A stretch of DNA of 64,000 nucleotides. It comes from Streptomyces sp. TSRI0107. Lineage in GTDB: Bacteria; Actinomycetota; Actinomycetes; Streptomycetales; Streptomycetaceae. The notes below the pieces were generated by a model. It made no database searches, had not been told where the DNA came from, and saw nothing but the letters and a program-made list of their open reading frames with translations. Positions 8,783-16,399 of this stretch are shown piece by piece. Every line of letters begins with the position of its first letter. The first letter of the stretch is position 1. The stretch spans positions 744,001 through 808,000 of the forward strand of contig NZ_LIVZ01000001.1 in assembly GCF_001905845.1 (NCBI RefSeq). The letters run 5' to 3'. The translations under genes and the position numbers were made by a program.

Positions 8783-8833
8783 CGCACGGCGAAGGCCGCA
8801 CCCCTGGACGTGGGGTGCGGCCTTCGCCGTGCG
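8783..8833. terminator. Bidirectional intrinsic terminator
   Basis: Perfect 22-bp stem (8783-8804 with 8812-8833) and 7-nt loop between the convergent ohr and hydrolase genes; it can stop transcription from both sides. Confidence 0.9.
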
Positions 8834-8837
8834 GAGG

Positions 8838-9995
8838 TCAGGCGAGCGCCGCGCTGTGCACCGCCCGCACGAACGCCGCGTTCTCCGGCGCCGCCCCGCC
8901 CGGGAACGCGCACCGGCGCCGCGTGTAGCCGTACGCCAGTCCGCTGCGCGGGTCCGCGAACGCCTGCGCGCCCCCGGCGCCGCTGTGTCCGAACGCCCCC
9001 GCGCCCAGGAACGGGTACCAGACCTCGGCCGTCGCCTGGAAGCCGAGCCCGAACGCCCGGTGCGAGCGGGTCACCAGGTCGTAGCCGACCGAGTGCAGCT
9101 GCCCCACCTCGGCGATCGTGTCCGGCTTCAGCAGCGGCGGACGCCCGTCCACCTCGCTGACCGCGGCCGCGTACAGCCCGGCCAGCCCGCGCGCCGACGC
9201 GACACCGCCCGCGGACGCCGGGCCCTTGGCGCGCACCAGCCGCGTGTTGGCGTGGTCCACCAGACCGGCCGGGTTCGGCACATGCGTGTTGAACGCGATC
9301 GAGGCGAGCGTGTGCGGCCCCGTCGGCTGACCGTCCAGCACCGCCTGCTGCTCGGGCGTCGGCGCCATCGGCTGCACGGACCGGAAGCGCGGCTCCTCCG
9401 ACTCGGGCAGCCCCAGGTGGAAGTCCAGGCCGTGGACGGCCCGCACCCGCTCCTCGTACACCTCCTGAAGGGTGCGGCCGGTGGCCCGGCGCACGACCTC
9501 CCCGGTGAGCGCGCCGATCACCAGCGCGTGGTAGCCGAACGCGGTGCCCGGCCGCCAGAACGGCCGCTGGTCCGCCATCCGCTCGGCGATCACCCGGTCG
9601 TCGGCCAGTTCCTCGTCGGTGAACCCGGCGTCCAGACCGACCAGCCCGGCCCGGTGCGTGATCAGGTCGCGCAGGGTCAGCTCGCCCTTGCCCTCGGCGC
9701 CGAACTCCGGCCAGTAGTACGTCACCTTGCGGTCCAGCTCCAGCGTGCCGTCCTGCACGAGGAGCGCGACGACCAGGTGCGCGGCGCCCTTGGTGGCCGA
9801 GAACACGCCGTACAGGGACCCGGGGGTCACCTCCGGGCCCGTCCACAGGTCGACGACCCGACGGCCGTGCACATAGGCGCACAGCTGCCCCTCGTAGTCC
9901 GGCTGTTCCCGCAGCTCCCGGGCGACGAACGCCGCGAACTCCTCCCGCACGCCCTCGAAGCCGCCGGCGACCGTGCCGTGGATCTCCTGTGTCAT
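8838..9995 (-). CDS. Serine hydrolase, class C beta-lactamase fold (EstB-like esterase)
   Basis: 385 residues, no signal peptide, so cytoplasmic. Active-site motifs of the beta-lactamase/D-alanyl carboxypeptidase fold are present: Ser66-x-x-Lys69 (FSATKG), Tyr155 (FGYHALVIG) and a C-terminal HSGAGG in the KTG position. The cytoplasmic location and the YxH rather than YxN motif favour an esterase such as EstB over a true beta-lactamase. GAGGAG precedes the ATG at about 6 nt. Convergent with ohr across a strong shared terminator. Substrate unknown. Confidence 0.87.
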   Translation of the reverse strand: MTQEIHGTVAGGFEGVREEFAAFVARELREQPDYEGQLCAYVHGRRVVDLWTGPEVTPGSLYGVFSATKGAAHLVVALLVQDGTLELDRKVTYYWPEFGAEGKGELTLRDLITHRAGLVGLDAGFTDEELADDRVIAERMADQRPFWRPGTAFGYHALVIGALTGEVVRRATGRTLQEVYEERVRAVHGLDFHLGLPESEEPRFRSVQPMAPTPEQQAVLDGQPTGPHTLASIAFNTHVPNPAGLVDHANTRLVRAKGPASAGGVASARGLAGLYAAAVSEVDGRPPLLKPDTIAEVGQLHSVGYDLVTRSHRAFGLGFQATAEVWYPFLGAGAFGHSGAGGAQAFADPRSGLAYGYTRRRCAFPGGAAPENAAFVRAVHSAALA

Positions 9996-10076
9996 CCGCT
10001 CTCCTCGACCTCCGTGCTTGCCATGGTCAACAATGCCCGACCAGGCCGGGGGAATATTCACCGGTAGAGTGCGGCC

Positions 10077-10859
10077 ATGCGTGATCTCGGGGTGGGCTTC
10101 GGCTATCTGTTCAAGGGGCAGCGCTGGGTTGCCCGGCACGGCAGGCAGTTCGGGTTCGGGTTGTTGCCCGGGCTGATCACTCTGGTGCTGTACGCCGCCG
10201 CGCTCGTCGCGCTCGCGCTGTGGGGTGCCGACTTCGTCGGCTGGGCGACGCCGTTCGCGGACGACTGGTCGAGCCCGTGGCTCGGGCTGTTCCGCGGGCT
10301 GCTCACCGTCGTCCTGTTCGCGCTGTCGCTGCTGCTGGCCGTCATCACGTTCACCGCGGTGACCCTGCTGATCGGCCAGCCCTTCTACGAGAGCCTGTCG
10401 GAGGCGGTGGACCGGGACGTCTCCCCGGACGGCACCGCCCCCGAGTCCGATCTGCCGCTGCTGCGGGAGCTGTGGATCTCCGGCCGGGACAGCCTGCGGA
10501 TCGTCGTCCGGGCCGCCGTGTGGGGCGTGCTGCTGTTCGCGCTCGGGTTCGTCCCGGTCGTGGGGCAGACCGCCGTCCCGGTGCTCGGCTTCTTCGTCAC
10601 CGGCTTCTTCCTCACCGAGGAACTGGCCGCCGTCGCCCTCCAGCGCCGGGGTGTGGTCCTGCGCGACCGGCTCGCCCTGCTCCGCTCCCGCAAGACCCTC
10701 GTCTGGGGCTTCGGCACGCCCCTCGCCCTGGCCTTCCTGGTCCCCTTCGTGGCGGTCTTCCTGATGCCGGGCGTGGTCGCCGGCGCCACGCTGCTCGCCC
10801 GTGAGCTGAACGGGGAGGAGACCGTCGACGCCGACGACCGGGAACGGCAGGACGCCTGA
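10077..10859 (+). CDS. EI24/CysZ-like integral membrane protein
   Basis: 260 residues with about four to six hydrophobic segments (LLPGLITLVLYAAALVALAL, LFRGLLTVVLFALSLLLAVI, AAVWGVLLFALGFVPVVG, FGTPLALAFLVPFVAVFL) and the family-typical GFVPVVGQ and FFLTEE stretch. The EI24 family includes CysZ, a sulfate uptake protein, but no transport function can be assigned here. Probably a leaderless mRNA: TAGAGT at 10065-10070 ends exactly 6 nt before the ATG. Convergent with the gene at 10867, 7 bp away, with no room for a separate terminator. Confidence 0.85.
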   Translation: MRDLGVGFGYLFKGQRWVARHGRQFGFGLLPGLITLVLYAAALVALALWGADFVGWATPFADDWSSPWLGLFRGLLTVVLFALSLLLAVITFTAVTLLIGQPFYESLSEAVDRDVSPDGTAPESDLPLLRELWISGRDSLRIVVRAAVWGVLLFALGFVPVVGQTAVPVLGFFVTGFFLTEELAAVALQRRGVVLRDRLALLRSRKTLVWGFGTPLALAFLVPFVAVFLMPGVVAGATLLARELNGEETVDADDRERQDA

Positions 10860-10866
10860 CCCGCGC

Positions 10867-12141
10867 TCAGCCCGCGACGGCGACGGCCACGATCGACCGG
10901 ACCTGGGCGATGATGTCCAGCCGGTTCCGCACGAACTCGGGGTCGGTGACCTCGGTGGTGTTCCCTGCGCCGAACCGCAGCACCGGCGTGTGCACATGCC
11001 CGCCCGGCAGCACCGCCCCGAGCCCCAGCCGGTCCCGCAGCAGGGTCGCCCGGTAGGCGATCTCGTTGGACAGGTAGTCCCCGCCGCCCCCGGCCCGCGC
11101 CGTCGAGCCGGGGCTCGGCCCGTCCGGGCGTACGACGGGCTCGGTGCCGCCCGCCGGGATCTCGGTCACGGAGGTGTTGTCGTAGACGGGGCAGGGGCCG
11201 GTGTCCGCCGCCACGATCGCCGCGTACGGCAGGGTCGTCGACGTCCACTGCGGCTGCGTCGCCGGGTCGGCGACCGGCACGGTCTCCGTGCGGCCGACGT
11301 TCTCGTTGTCGGCGAAGCCGCCCCGCCACGCCCCGTTGGTGCGCTCGATGTCGAACCGGCCGACCCGGCCCTGACTCACCGTCGCGAACAGGTCGACCCG
11401 CGGCAGATACGGCCGCAGCGTCCGCTCCACCGTGCCCTCCGCGAAGTCCCGCCAGCGCACCGGGAACACGGCGGTCTCCACCCGCGCGGGCCCGTCCGCC
11501 GTCTCGATCACCGTGCCGTCGAGGGCGAGCGCGGAGGCGCCGGACGGGTTGGAGATACGGATGTCCCGGTCCAGGGTGAACGGGTCGAAGCCGGTGACCA
11601 GGACCCGCTTGACGCCCTTGCCGTGCGGATGGCGGATGTCGGTCTGCCCGCGCGAGGTCCGCTCCAACGTGTCGAGCAGGGCCTGCCGCTGCCGGTCGTC
11701 GAGCGCGAACCCCGGCTGGTACGCCCGCACTTCGCGGGTCATGCCCAGCCGTGCCCAGTACAGCGGCCGGTCGTCGTCCCGGCTCAGGTCCCCTCCGTCG
11801 GGGCCCCGCCCCTGCGCCCTCTCCACCGCCCGCCGCCACAGGGCCGAGCCCTCGCGTACGACGACGGCGCGGGCCTGCGCGTAGGAGCGGGCCGCGCCCA
11901 GGGCCCGCGCGAACTCCGGTGCCGCGTCGGCGAATCCGGAGCGGCGCAGGATCTCCTGCGGGACGGCTCGGTCGAGCCGCTGTTCCTCGACGGTCGCGGT
12001 ACTCGTCGCGGTACTCGTCGCGGTACTCGTCGCGTTACCCGTGGCGGTACTCGTCGCGGGCGCGGCGGTCGCCGGGGCGGTGAGGCAGGTCACCAGCACC
12101 GGCCCGAGGAGGGCGCCGATGCGGACACGTAGGGATATCAC
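10867..12141 (-). CDS. Secreted pyroglutamyl-peptidase-I-like protein lacking the catalytic cysteine
   Basis: 424 residues. N-terminal Sec signal (about residues 1-30, cleavage near ATAA/P), an Ala/Thr/Ser linker made by a 12-bp tandem repeat, a helical region of about 110 residues, then a pyrrolidone-carboxylate-peptidase fold starting at KRVLVTGFDPF with SNPSG. Of the Cys-His-Glu triad, Glu266 (FDIERTN) and His384 (HVHTP) remain, but the position matching the nucleophile of the Y-V-C-N motif is Ser358 (GDYLSNEI). Either a serine variant or a non-catalytic relative. The GTG start at 12141 has AAGGA about 11 nt upstream. Exported, whereas classical Pcp enzymes are cytoplasmic. Confidence 0.8.
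   Translation of the reverse strand: MISLRVRIGALLGPVLVTCLTAPATAAPATSTATGNATSTATSTATSTATVEEQRLDRAVPQEILRRSGFADAAPEFARALGAARSYAQARAVVVREGSALWRRAVERAQGRGPDGGDLSRDDDRPLYWARLGMTREVRAYQPGFALDDRQRQALLDTLERTSRGQTDIRHPHGKGVKRVLVTGFDPFTLDRDIRISNPSGASALALDGTVIETADGPARVETAVFPVRWRDFAEGTVERTLRPYLPRVDLFATVSQGRVGRFDIERTNGAWRGGFADNENVGRTETVPVADPATQPQWTSTTLPYAAIVAADTGPCPVYDNTSVTEIPAGGTEPVVRPDGPSPGSTARAGGGGDYLSNEIAYRATLLRDRLGLGAVLPGGHVHTPVLRFGAGNTTEVTDPEFVRNRLDIIAQVRSIVAVAVAG
12001..12060. repeat. 12-bp tandem repeat, five units, in the Pcp-like gene
   Basis: Unit ACTCGTCGCGGT repeated head to tail (units 1-2 identical, 3-5 with one to three changes). On the minus strand it encodes an Ala-Thr-Ser-Thr linker just after the signal peptide. 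Unit length is a multiple of three, so copy-number change keeps the frame. Confidence 0.9.
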
Positions 12142-12215
12142 GGCAGTTGAGGTCCTTCCGTCGCCGTGGGGAGCGTGGTGCGGGACGGCGGAAGTCTCCC
12201 CGTGACCGGTGTGGT

Positions 12216-13181
12216 CTACGCCGTGTCCCGTGGCGGACGGGGTTCCGGTACGGGATGTCCCGGTACCTCCGCCGCCGCCTCCCGCAGCGCCGTCACGAAC
12301 GCCCGTCCCGCCGCCGACAGCGACCATCCGCGTACGGTCGCCGCGTACACGGACCGCACCTGCGCGTCCCGCACCGGCACCAGGACCACGTCGGGCCGCA
12401 CCGACGCCGCCGCCAGCGCCGGCACCAGCGTCACGCCGAGCCCGGCCGCCACGTACCCCTGCTTGGCGGTCCACTCGGCGACGACGTGCGCGACGCGCGG
12501 GCGGAATCCCTGGGCCAGGGCCGCGTCGAGGAGGGTGCCCTCGGGGCGGGGGCTGCCGGAGATCCAGTCGGCGTCGGCGAACGCGGAGAGCGGGACGCGG
12601 TCGCGGCCGGCGAGGGGATGGCCGGCGGGGACGGCGACGTACAGCGACTCGTCGAGCAGGTGGTGCAGGTCGTAGGCGGCCAGCGGCGCGCGGCTCGTCG
12701 TGGAGACGACCGCCAGGTCCAGCTCGCCCGCGGCCAGCCGGTCCAGCAGGGCCGGGGTGAGACCTTCCTCGCGGGTGAGGAGCACGCCGGGACGGCGGGC
12801 GCGGAACGCGGCGATCGCGCGGGGCACCAGTGCCGCGTCGGCGGTGGCGAAGGCGCCGAACCGCAGCCGCCCGCCGGTCGCCGTGCGCAGCGCGGCCAGC
12901 TCCCGCCCGGCCCGGCCCAGCCGTTCGACGACGGCCTCGGCGTGCGGGACGAGGGTCCGCCCGGCCTCGGTGAGCCGCACGCCGCGCGGCAGCCGGTCGA
13001 ACAGCGGGCCGCCGCCGAGGGCGCCCTCCAGCGAGGAGATCTGGCGGGACACGGCGGACTGGGTCCAGCCGAGGGTGTGCGCGGCGAGCGTGAAGGAGCC
13101 GTGGCGGGCGACCTCCAGGAAGACCCGCAGCCACACGGTCGACAGTTCGGGGGAGGGGACGTCGGTATGCGGCTCCGGCAT
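12216..13181 (-). CDS. LysR-family transcriptional regulator
   Basis: 321 residues: N-terminal winged HTH (FLEVARHGSFTLAAHTLGWTQSAVSRQISSLE, about residues 17-48), helical linker, then a substrate-binding domain starting at GGRLRFGAFATADAALVPRAI. Divergent from the RidA gene, which it probably controls. Three further in-frame Met codons lie upstream, but none has a ribosome site. I chose ATG 13181 because a TAGCAT box (13189-13194) ends 7 nt before it, the spacing of a leaderless transcript; 13190 is the alternative. Inducer unknown. Confidence 0.88.
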   Translation of the reverse strand: MPEPHTDVPSPELSTVWLRVFLEVARHGSFTLAAHTLGWTQSAVSRQISSLEGALGGGPLFDRLPRGVRLTEAGRTLVPHAEAVVERLGRAGRELAALRTATGGRLRFGAFATADAALVPRAIAAFRARRPGVLLTREEGLTPALLDRLAAGELDLAVVSTTSRAPLAAYDLHHLLDESLYVAVPAGHPLAGRDRVPLSAFADADWISGSPRPEGTLLDAALAQGFRPRVAHVVAEWTAKQGYVAAGLGVTLVPALAAASVRPDVVLVPVRDAQVRSVYAATVRGWSLSAAGRAFVTALREAAAEVPGHPVPEPRPPRDTA

Positions 13182-13239
13182 GGCGGCCATGCTAGACATT
13201 CGCTTGTCGTGTCGGTCGGGGCTTTCTAGCGTCGTGGGC
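13182..13239. promoter_or_regulatory. Divergent leaderless promoters of lysR and ridA
   Basis: Two outward -10 boxes, TAGCAT (minus, 13194-13189) and TAGCGT (plus, 13227-13232), each end 7 nt before an ATG. Inverted hexamers GCTAGA (13191-13196) and TCTAGC (13225-13230) overlap both boxes symmetrically and could be arms of a LysR site. Confidence 0.55.
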
Positions 13240-13650
13240 ATGAAGGTCACCATCGACAGCCCGGCGTCCGCGCCGCAGCCGCTCAGCCCCTACTACTCCC
13301 AGGTCGCGCGCGTCGAACACGGCGACGGGGGAGCCCTGTTGTTCGTCTCGGGGCAGATCGCCGCGGGGGAGACCACGGCCGAGCAGACCCGCGGCGTCTT
13401 CGAGACCATCGACGCCCTGCTGAAGGCGCACGGCGCGACCATGGCGGACGTGATCAACATCCGCACCTATCTGACGGACATCGGCGAGCTCGCCGATTAC
13501 GCCGCCGTACGGCGGGAGTTCCTCACCGGCACCCCGCCGACCAGCATGACGTTCGAGGCGTCCCGGCTGTTCCGGCCCGAGGCGCGGGTGGAGGTCGAGG
13601 TGGTGGCCGCGGTCAGCCCGCGCCCCGCGGGGTCTCTCCGAGCAGGCTGA
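13240..13650 (+). CDS. RidA-family (YjgF/YER057c/UK114) protein
   Basis: 136 residues, a single RidA domain, expected to form trimers that hydrolyse reactive enamine/imine intermediates of amino-acid metabolism. Visible: LFVSGQIA, FETIDALLKAHGATMADVINIRTYLTDI, and the signature RPEARVEVEVVAAV containing the catalytic Arg. Leaderless-type promoter (TAGCGT, 7 nt, ATG). The 3' end overlaps by 38 bp the convergent remnant of a TetR gene, suggesting this end of ridA lies against rearranged DNA. Confidence 0.9.
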   Translation: MKVTIDSPASAPQPLSPYYSQVARVEHGDGGALLFVSGQIAAGETTAEQTRGVFETIDALLKAHGATMADVINIRTYLTDIGELADYAAVRREFLTGTPPTSMTFEASRLFRPEARVEVEVVAAVSPRPAGSLRAG

Positions 13651-13870
13651 GGAAGTCCCGGAAGGCCCCCGGCATGTCCACCGACCCGGGGTCCAGCAGC
13701 CACTGGTACTGCAGGCCGTCCATGACGGCGACCAGCAGGGGCGCGGTGCGCTCCGGGGTCAGTCCGTTCGGCAGGCGGTCGCCGTAGGCGGCACGCAGCA
13801 CCCGCGCCACGCTCTCGCGGACCCGGGTGTAGCGCTCGGAGAAGTAGCCGCGGGCCGGGTGCCCTTCGGT
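13613..13870 (-). pseudogene. TetR-family regulator remnant (C-terminal part only)
   Basis: Reading leftward from about 13870, the frame encodes a C-terminal TetR ligand-domain tail (GHPARGYFSERYTRVRES, then LLVAVMDGLQYQWLLDPG, then FRDFLSLLGE) ending at the TGA at 13613. The N-terminal half with the HTH is absent; upstream the DNA switches to a GH3 fragment on the other strand. No plausible start and no HTH remain, so I call it a truncated pseudogene. An internal GTG at 13810 could start only 65 residues. Confidence 0.75.
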
Positions 13871-14155
13871 GTCCGCGTCCGCAACACCGGCGAACGGCCC
13901 GGCCGCGAGGTCGTCCAGGTGTACCTCGCCCCGTCCGAGCCCGACGCCGCCCGGCCCGTGCGATGGCTGGCCGGTTTCGCGGGCGTCGGGGCGGGGCCCG
14001 GCGAGAGCGCCGAGGCCGTGATCGAGATCCCGCGCCGGGCGTTCGAGATCTGGGAGGAGTTGACCAACTCATGGTCGTTTGTGAAGGATTCGTACGAAAT
14101 CCAGGCCGGACGCTCGATCTCCGACCGCAGGATCACCGCGACCGTTAACGTCTGA
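13859..14155 (+). pseudogene. Glycoside hydrolase family 3 (beta-glucosidase) remnant, C-terminal Fn3-like domain only
   Basis: The frame encodes VRVRNTGERPGREVVQVYLA, WLAGFAGVGAGPGESAEAVI and a tail with WSFVKDSYEIQAG, the fibronectin-III-like C-terminal domain of GH3 beta-glucosidases, ending at TGA 14153-14155. The roughly 650-700 residues with the catalytic domains are missing. With the TetR remnant this is the scar of a deletion that removed the divergent promoter and 5' parts of both genes. Confidence 0.8.
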
Positions 14156-14181
14156 CCCGGGACGACTCGTCCTGCCCGAGC

Positions 14182-14216
14182 AGCCCCGGTCCGGCCCCTG
14201 ACCCCGGACCGGGGCT
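14182..14216. terminator. Intrinsic terminator
   Basis: Perfect 13-bp stem (14182-14194 with 14204-14216), 9-nt loop, between the convergent GH3 remnant and the aldose epimerase gene. Confidence 0.8.
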
Positions 14217-14224
14217 CGTCCCGC

Positions 14225-15202
14225 TCAGTCCCTGACCGAGAAGGCGTACACGGTCTCCGACCGGAACACGTCGCCCGGCCGCAGCACCGTGCTCGGGAAC
14301 TCCGGCCGGTTCGGCGAGTCCGGGAAGTGCTGGGTCTCCAGCGCGATCCCGGCACCCGGTGACAGCGGGGCGGCGAGATGGTCGGCGGTGTACAGCTGCA
14401 GGCCCGGCTCGGTCGTCGCCACCGTCAGCACCCGCCCCGACACCGGGTCGTACAGCTCGGCGACCTCCTCGGCCGCCGCCGTGACCCCCTTGTCCAGCAC
14501 GAAGTTGTGGTCGTACCCGGACCCCGTCTGCCGCGGCTTGCGGAAGTCGAACCGCGTCCCCGCGACCTCCGCCACCCCTGTCGGGATCAACTCCTCGTCG
14601 ACCGGCGTGTACCGGGCGGCGGCGATCCGCAGCTGGTGCCCGGCCGCCGGGCCGGACCCGGCCCCGGAGAGGTTGAAGTAGCTGCGGTTCGTCAGGTTCA
14701 CCACCGTCGGCGCGTCCGTGACCGCCTCGTACCCGATCCGCAGCGCGCCGTCCGCGTCCAGCGTGTACGTCGCCGAGACCGCCAGCCGGCCCGGGAACCC
14801 CTCCTCGCCGTGCGGGCTGACCCGGGTCAGCCGCAGCCCGTGCTCGAACGGCGTCACCTCCCACACCCGCTGGTCGAAGCCCCGCTCGCCGCCATGCAGC
14901 GAGTTGGGTCCGTTGTTCGGCGCGAGGGCGTACGTCCGCCCGTCCAGTTCGAAGCGGGCGCCCGCGATCCGGTTGGCGTAGCGGCCGATGAGCGCGCCGA
15001 GGTAGGGCCCCGGGTTCTCCAGATAGCCGTCGAGCTCCGCGAACCCCAGCACCACGTCCGCCGTCCGGCCGTCCCGGCCGGGCACCTCCACCGACTGCAC
15101 GATCCCGCCGTACGAGAGCACCCGCACCCGCACGCCGGCCCGCTCCAGGGTCCAGCGGTGCACCGGGGTGCCGTCGGGAAGTGTGCCGAAGTGTTCGTTC
15201 AT
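14225..15202 (-). CDS. galM: Aldose 1-epimerase (mutarotase) with a changed catalytic His
   Basis: 325 residues, full-length galactose-mutarotase fold, cytoplasmic, normally interconverting alpha and beta anomers of hexoses. Substrate residues are present: Arg in YANRIAG, His103 (SLHGGERG), the Asp of GYDHNFVLD, and the base Glu in ALETQHFPDSP. The NLTNHSYFNL motif, whose His is the catalytic acid, reads NLTNRSYFNL here (Arg173, codon CGC). A single A-to-G change from CAC would do this, so activity is doubtful. Leaderless-type start: TAGGGT, 7 nt, ATG. Lies next to the GH3/TetR deletion scar. Confidence 0.9.
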   Translation of the reverse strand: MNEHFGTLPDGTPVHRWTLERAGVRVRVLSYGGIVQSVEVPGRDGRTADVVLGFAELDGYLENPGPYLGALIGRYANRIAGARFELDGRTYALAPNNGPNSLHGGERGFDQRVWEVTPFEHGLRLTRVSPHGEEGFPGRLAVSATYTLDADGALRIGYEAVTDAPTVVNLTNRSYFNLSGAGSGPAAGHQLRIAAARYTPVDEELIPTGVAEVAGTRFDFRKPRQTGSGYDHNFVLDKGVTAAAEEVAELYDPVSGRVLTVATTEPGLQLYTADHLAAPLSPGAGIALETQHFPDSPNRPEFPSTVLRPGDVFRSETVYAFSVRD

Positions 15203-15226
15203 GAGCGAAACCCTAGGTCACCGCGG

Positions 15227-16144
15227 TCAGGACGGCGCCTCTTGAGCCGTCACCACGTCATAGGCGATCTCCGCGAGCCGCGCCTGGCCGTCCACGCTCG
15301 GATGGAACCAGTCCCACCGGCTCAGCTGCCCGGTGCCGAAGCGGTACTCGTGCACCGCGTCCCCGTCGAAGCGGCAGTACCGGTCCTTCGCACACTCCTC
15401 GCGCAGCACCTCGTTGTACGACTCCACCCGCTTCTCCACCTTCGACCGCCGCAGGTTCGCCTCCGCGTCCAGGGAGTCGGCGTCGTCCAGCATCGACGGG
15501 CAGATGCCCAGCTTCCACACCTGCTTGCCGAGCGCGTTGGTCCGGCCCTGCGACCACAGCCGCTTCAGGTCCGGCACGCTCGCCACGAACACCTGTGCCT
15601 TCGGCGCGCCGCTGTGGCGCAGGGTGTGCAGGGCCTCCTGGAAACCGGCGCGGAAGTCGGCCACCGGAGTCATGGCGTCCGCCGACGTCCGGCAGGCGTC
15701 GTTCGCGCCCGCCAGCACCGTGACCAGCTCCGGTCCGCGGGCCGCCGCCCGCGCCATCTGCCCCGGCAGATCGGCCATCCGGGCCCCGCTCACCGCGTAG
15801 TTCCAGCTGTGCGAGGCCACCCGGGAGCGCCCCAGCAGCCGTACGGCCAGGCTGTCGACGTCGGGACTGGTGCCGGTCGCCCACGACACCTCGGGGCAGT
15901 CCGCGAGCACCACACAGGTGTTGAACCCGGTGGTGATGGAGTCGCCGACGGCGGCGATCGAACGCGGCGTGGAGTCCCAGGCGGGCGGCGAGCTCGGCTT
16001 CACCAGCCCGGCCTCGTCACCGGCCGGCGCCGAGGAGGCACCGCCCACGGCGTCACAGCCGGTGACACCCAGGACGGCGGCCGCGGTCACGGCGGCGAGC
16101 GCGGCCCAAGAGCGGTGGAGTCGGTTCCGCATGCCCTGTCGCAT
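15227..16144 (-). CDS. SGNH/GDSL-family lipoprotein hydrolase
   Basis: About 305 residues. Lipoprotein signal peptide MRNRLHRSWAALAAVTAAAV leading to lipobox VTGC. SGNH blocks: nucleophile Ser in AVGDSITTGF (block I), the Gly/Asn of GAND (block III) and the Asp/His pair of DWFHPSVDGQ (block V). Predicted lipid-anchored extracellular esterase/lipase; four further Cys suggest disulfides. Start chosen at 16144, where GAGGA lies 9 nt upstream; 16171 and 16132 are alternatives. Not operonic; substrate unknown. Confidence 0.87.
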   Translation of the reverse strand: MRQGMRNRLHRSWAALAAVTAAAVLGVTGCDAVGGASSAPAGDEAGLVKPSSPPAWDSTPRSIAAVGDSITTGFNTCVVLADCPEVSWATGTSPDVDSLAVRLLGRSRVASHSWNYAVSGARMADLPGQMARAAARGPELVTVLAGANDACRTSADAMTPVADFRAGFQEALHTLRHSGAPKAQVFVASVPDLKRLWSQGRTNALGKQVWKLGICPSMLDDADSLDAEANLRRSKVEKRVESYNEVLREECAKDRYCRFDGDAVHEYRFGTGQLSRWDWFHPSVDGQARLAEIAYDVVTAQEAPS

Positions 16145-16399
16145 CCCTTGTCGTCCTCGATGTCGTGTCATGGTCCCCCACCCATGACAACGCCTCGGAG
16201 TTCCCACCGCACCCCATGCGACCGGTCACGCCCGCACAGGCGTCCTGCCGGGTGAAAGGCGGAGGTTTCCCGGCACCGGGACCGACGGTACGTCACACTC
16301 CTTGCGCCGCCGCACGGTAGCCTCGCCATCAAGTGGCCCGCCCGGCGCCACCACCTGCCCGCCCGACCGCCCCCTGTCCCGCTCTGCCCGGAGGTCCCG

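Noticed and set aside
8838..9995. Secreted beta-lactamase giving antibiotic resistance
   Set aside because: No signal peptide and the Tyr motif is YxH, not YxN; a cytoplasmic esterase is more likely. The same applies to 22687-23508, which lacks a signal peptide.
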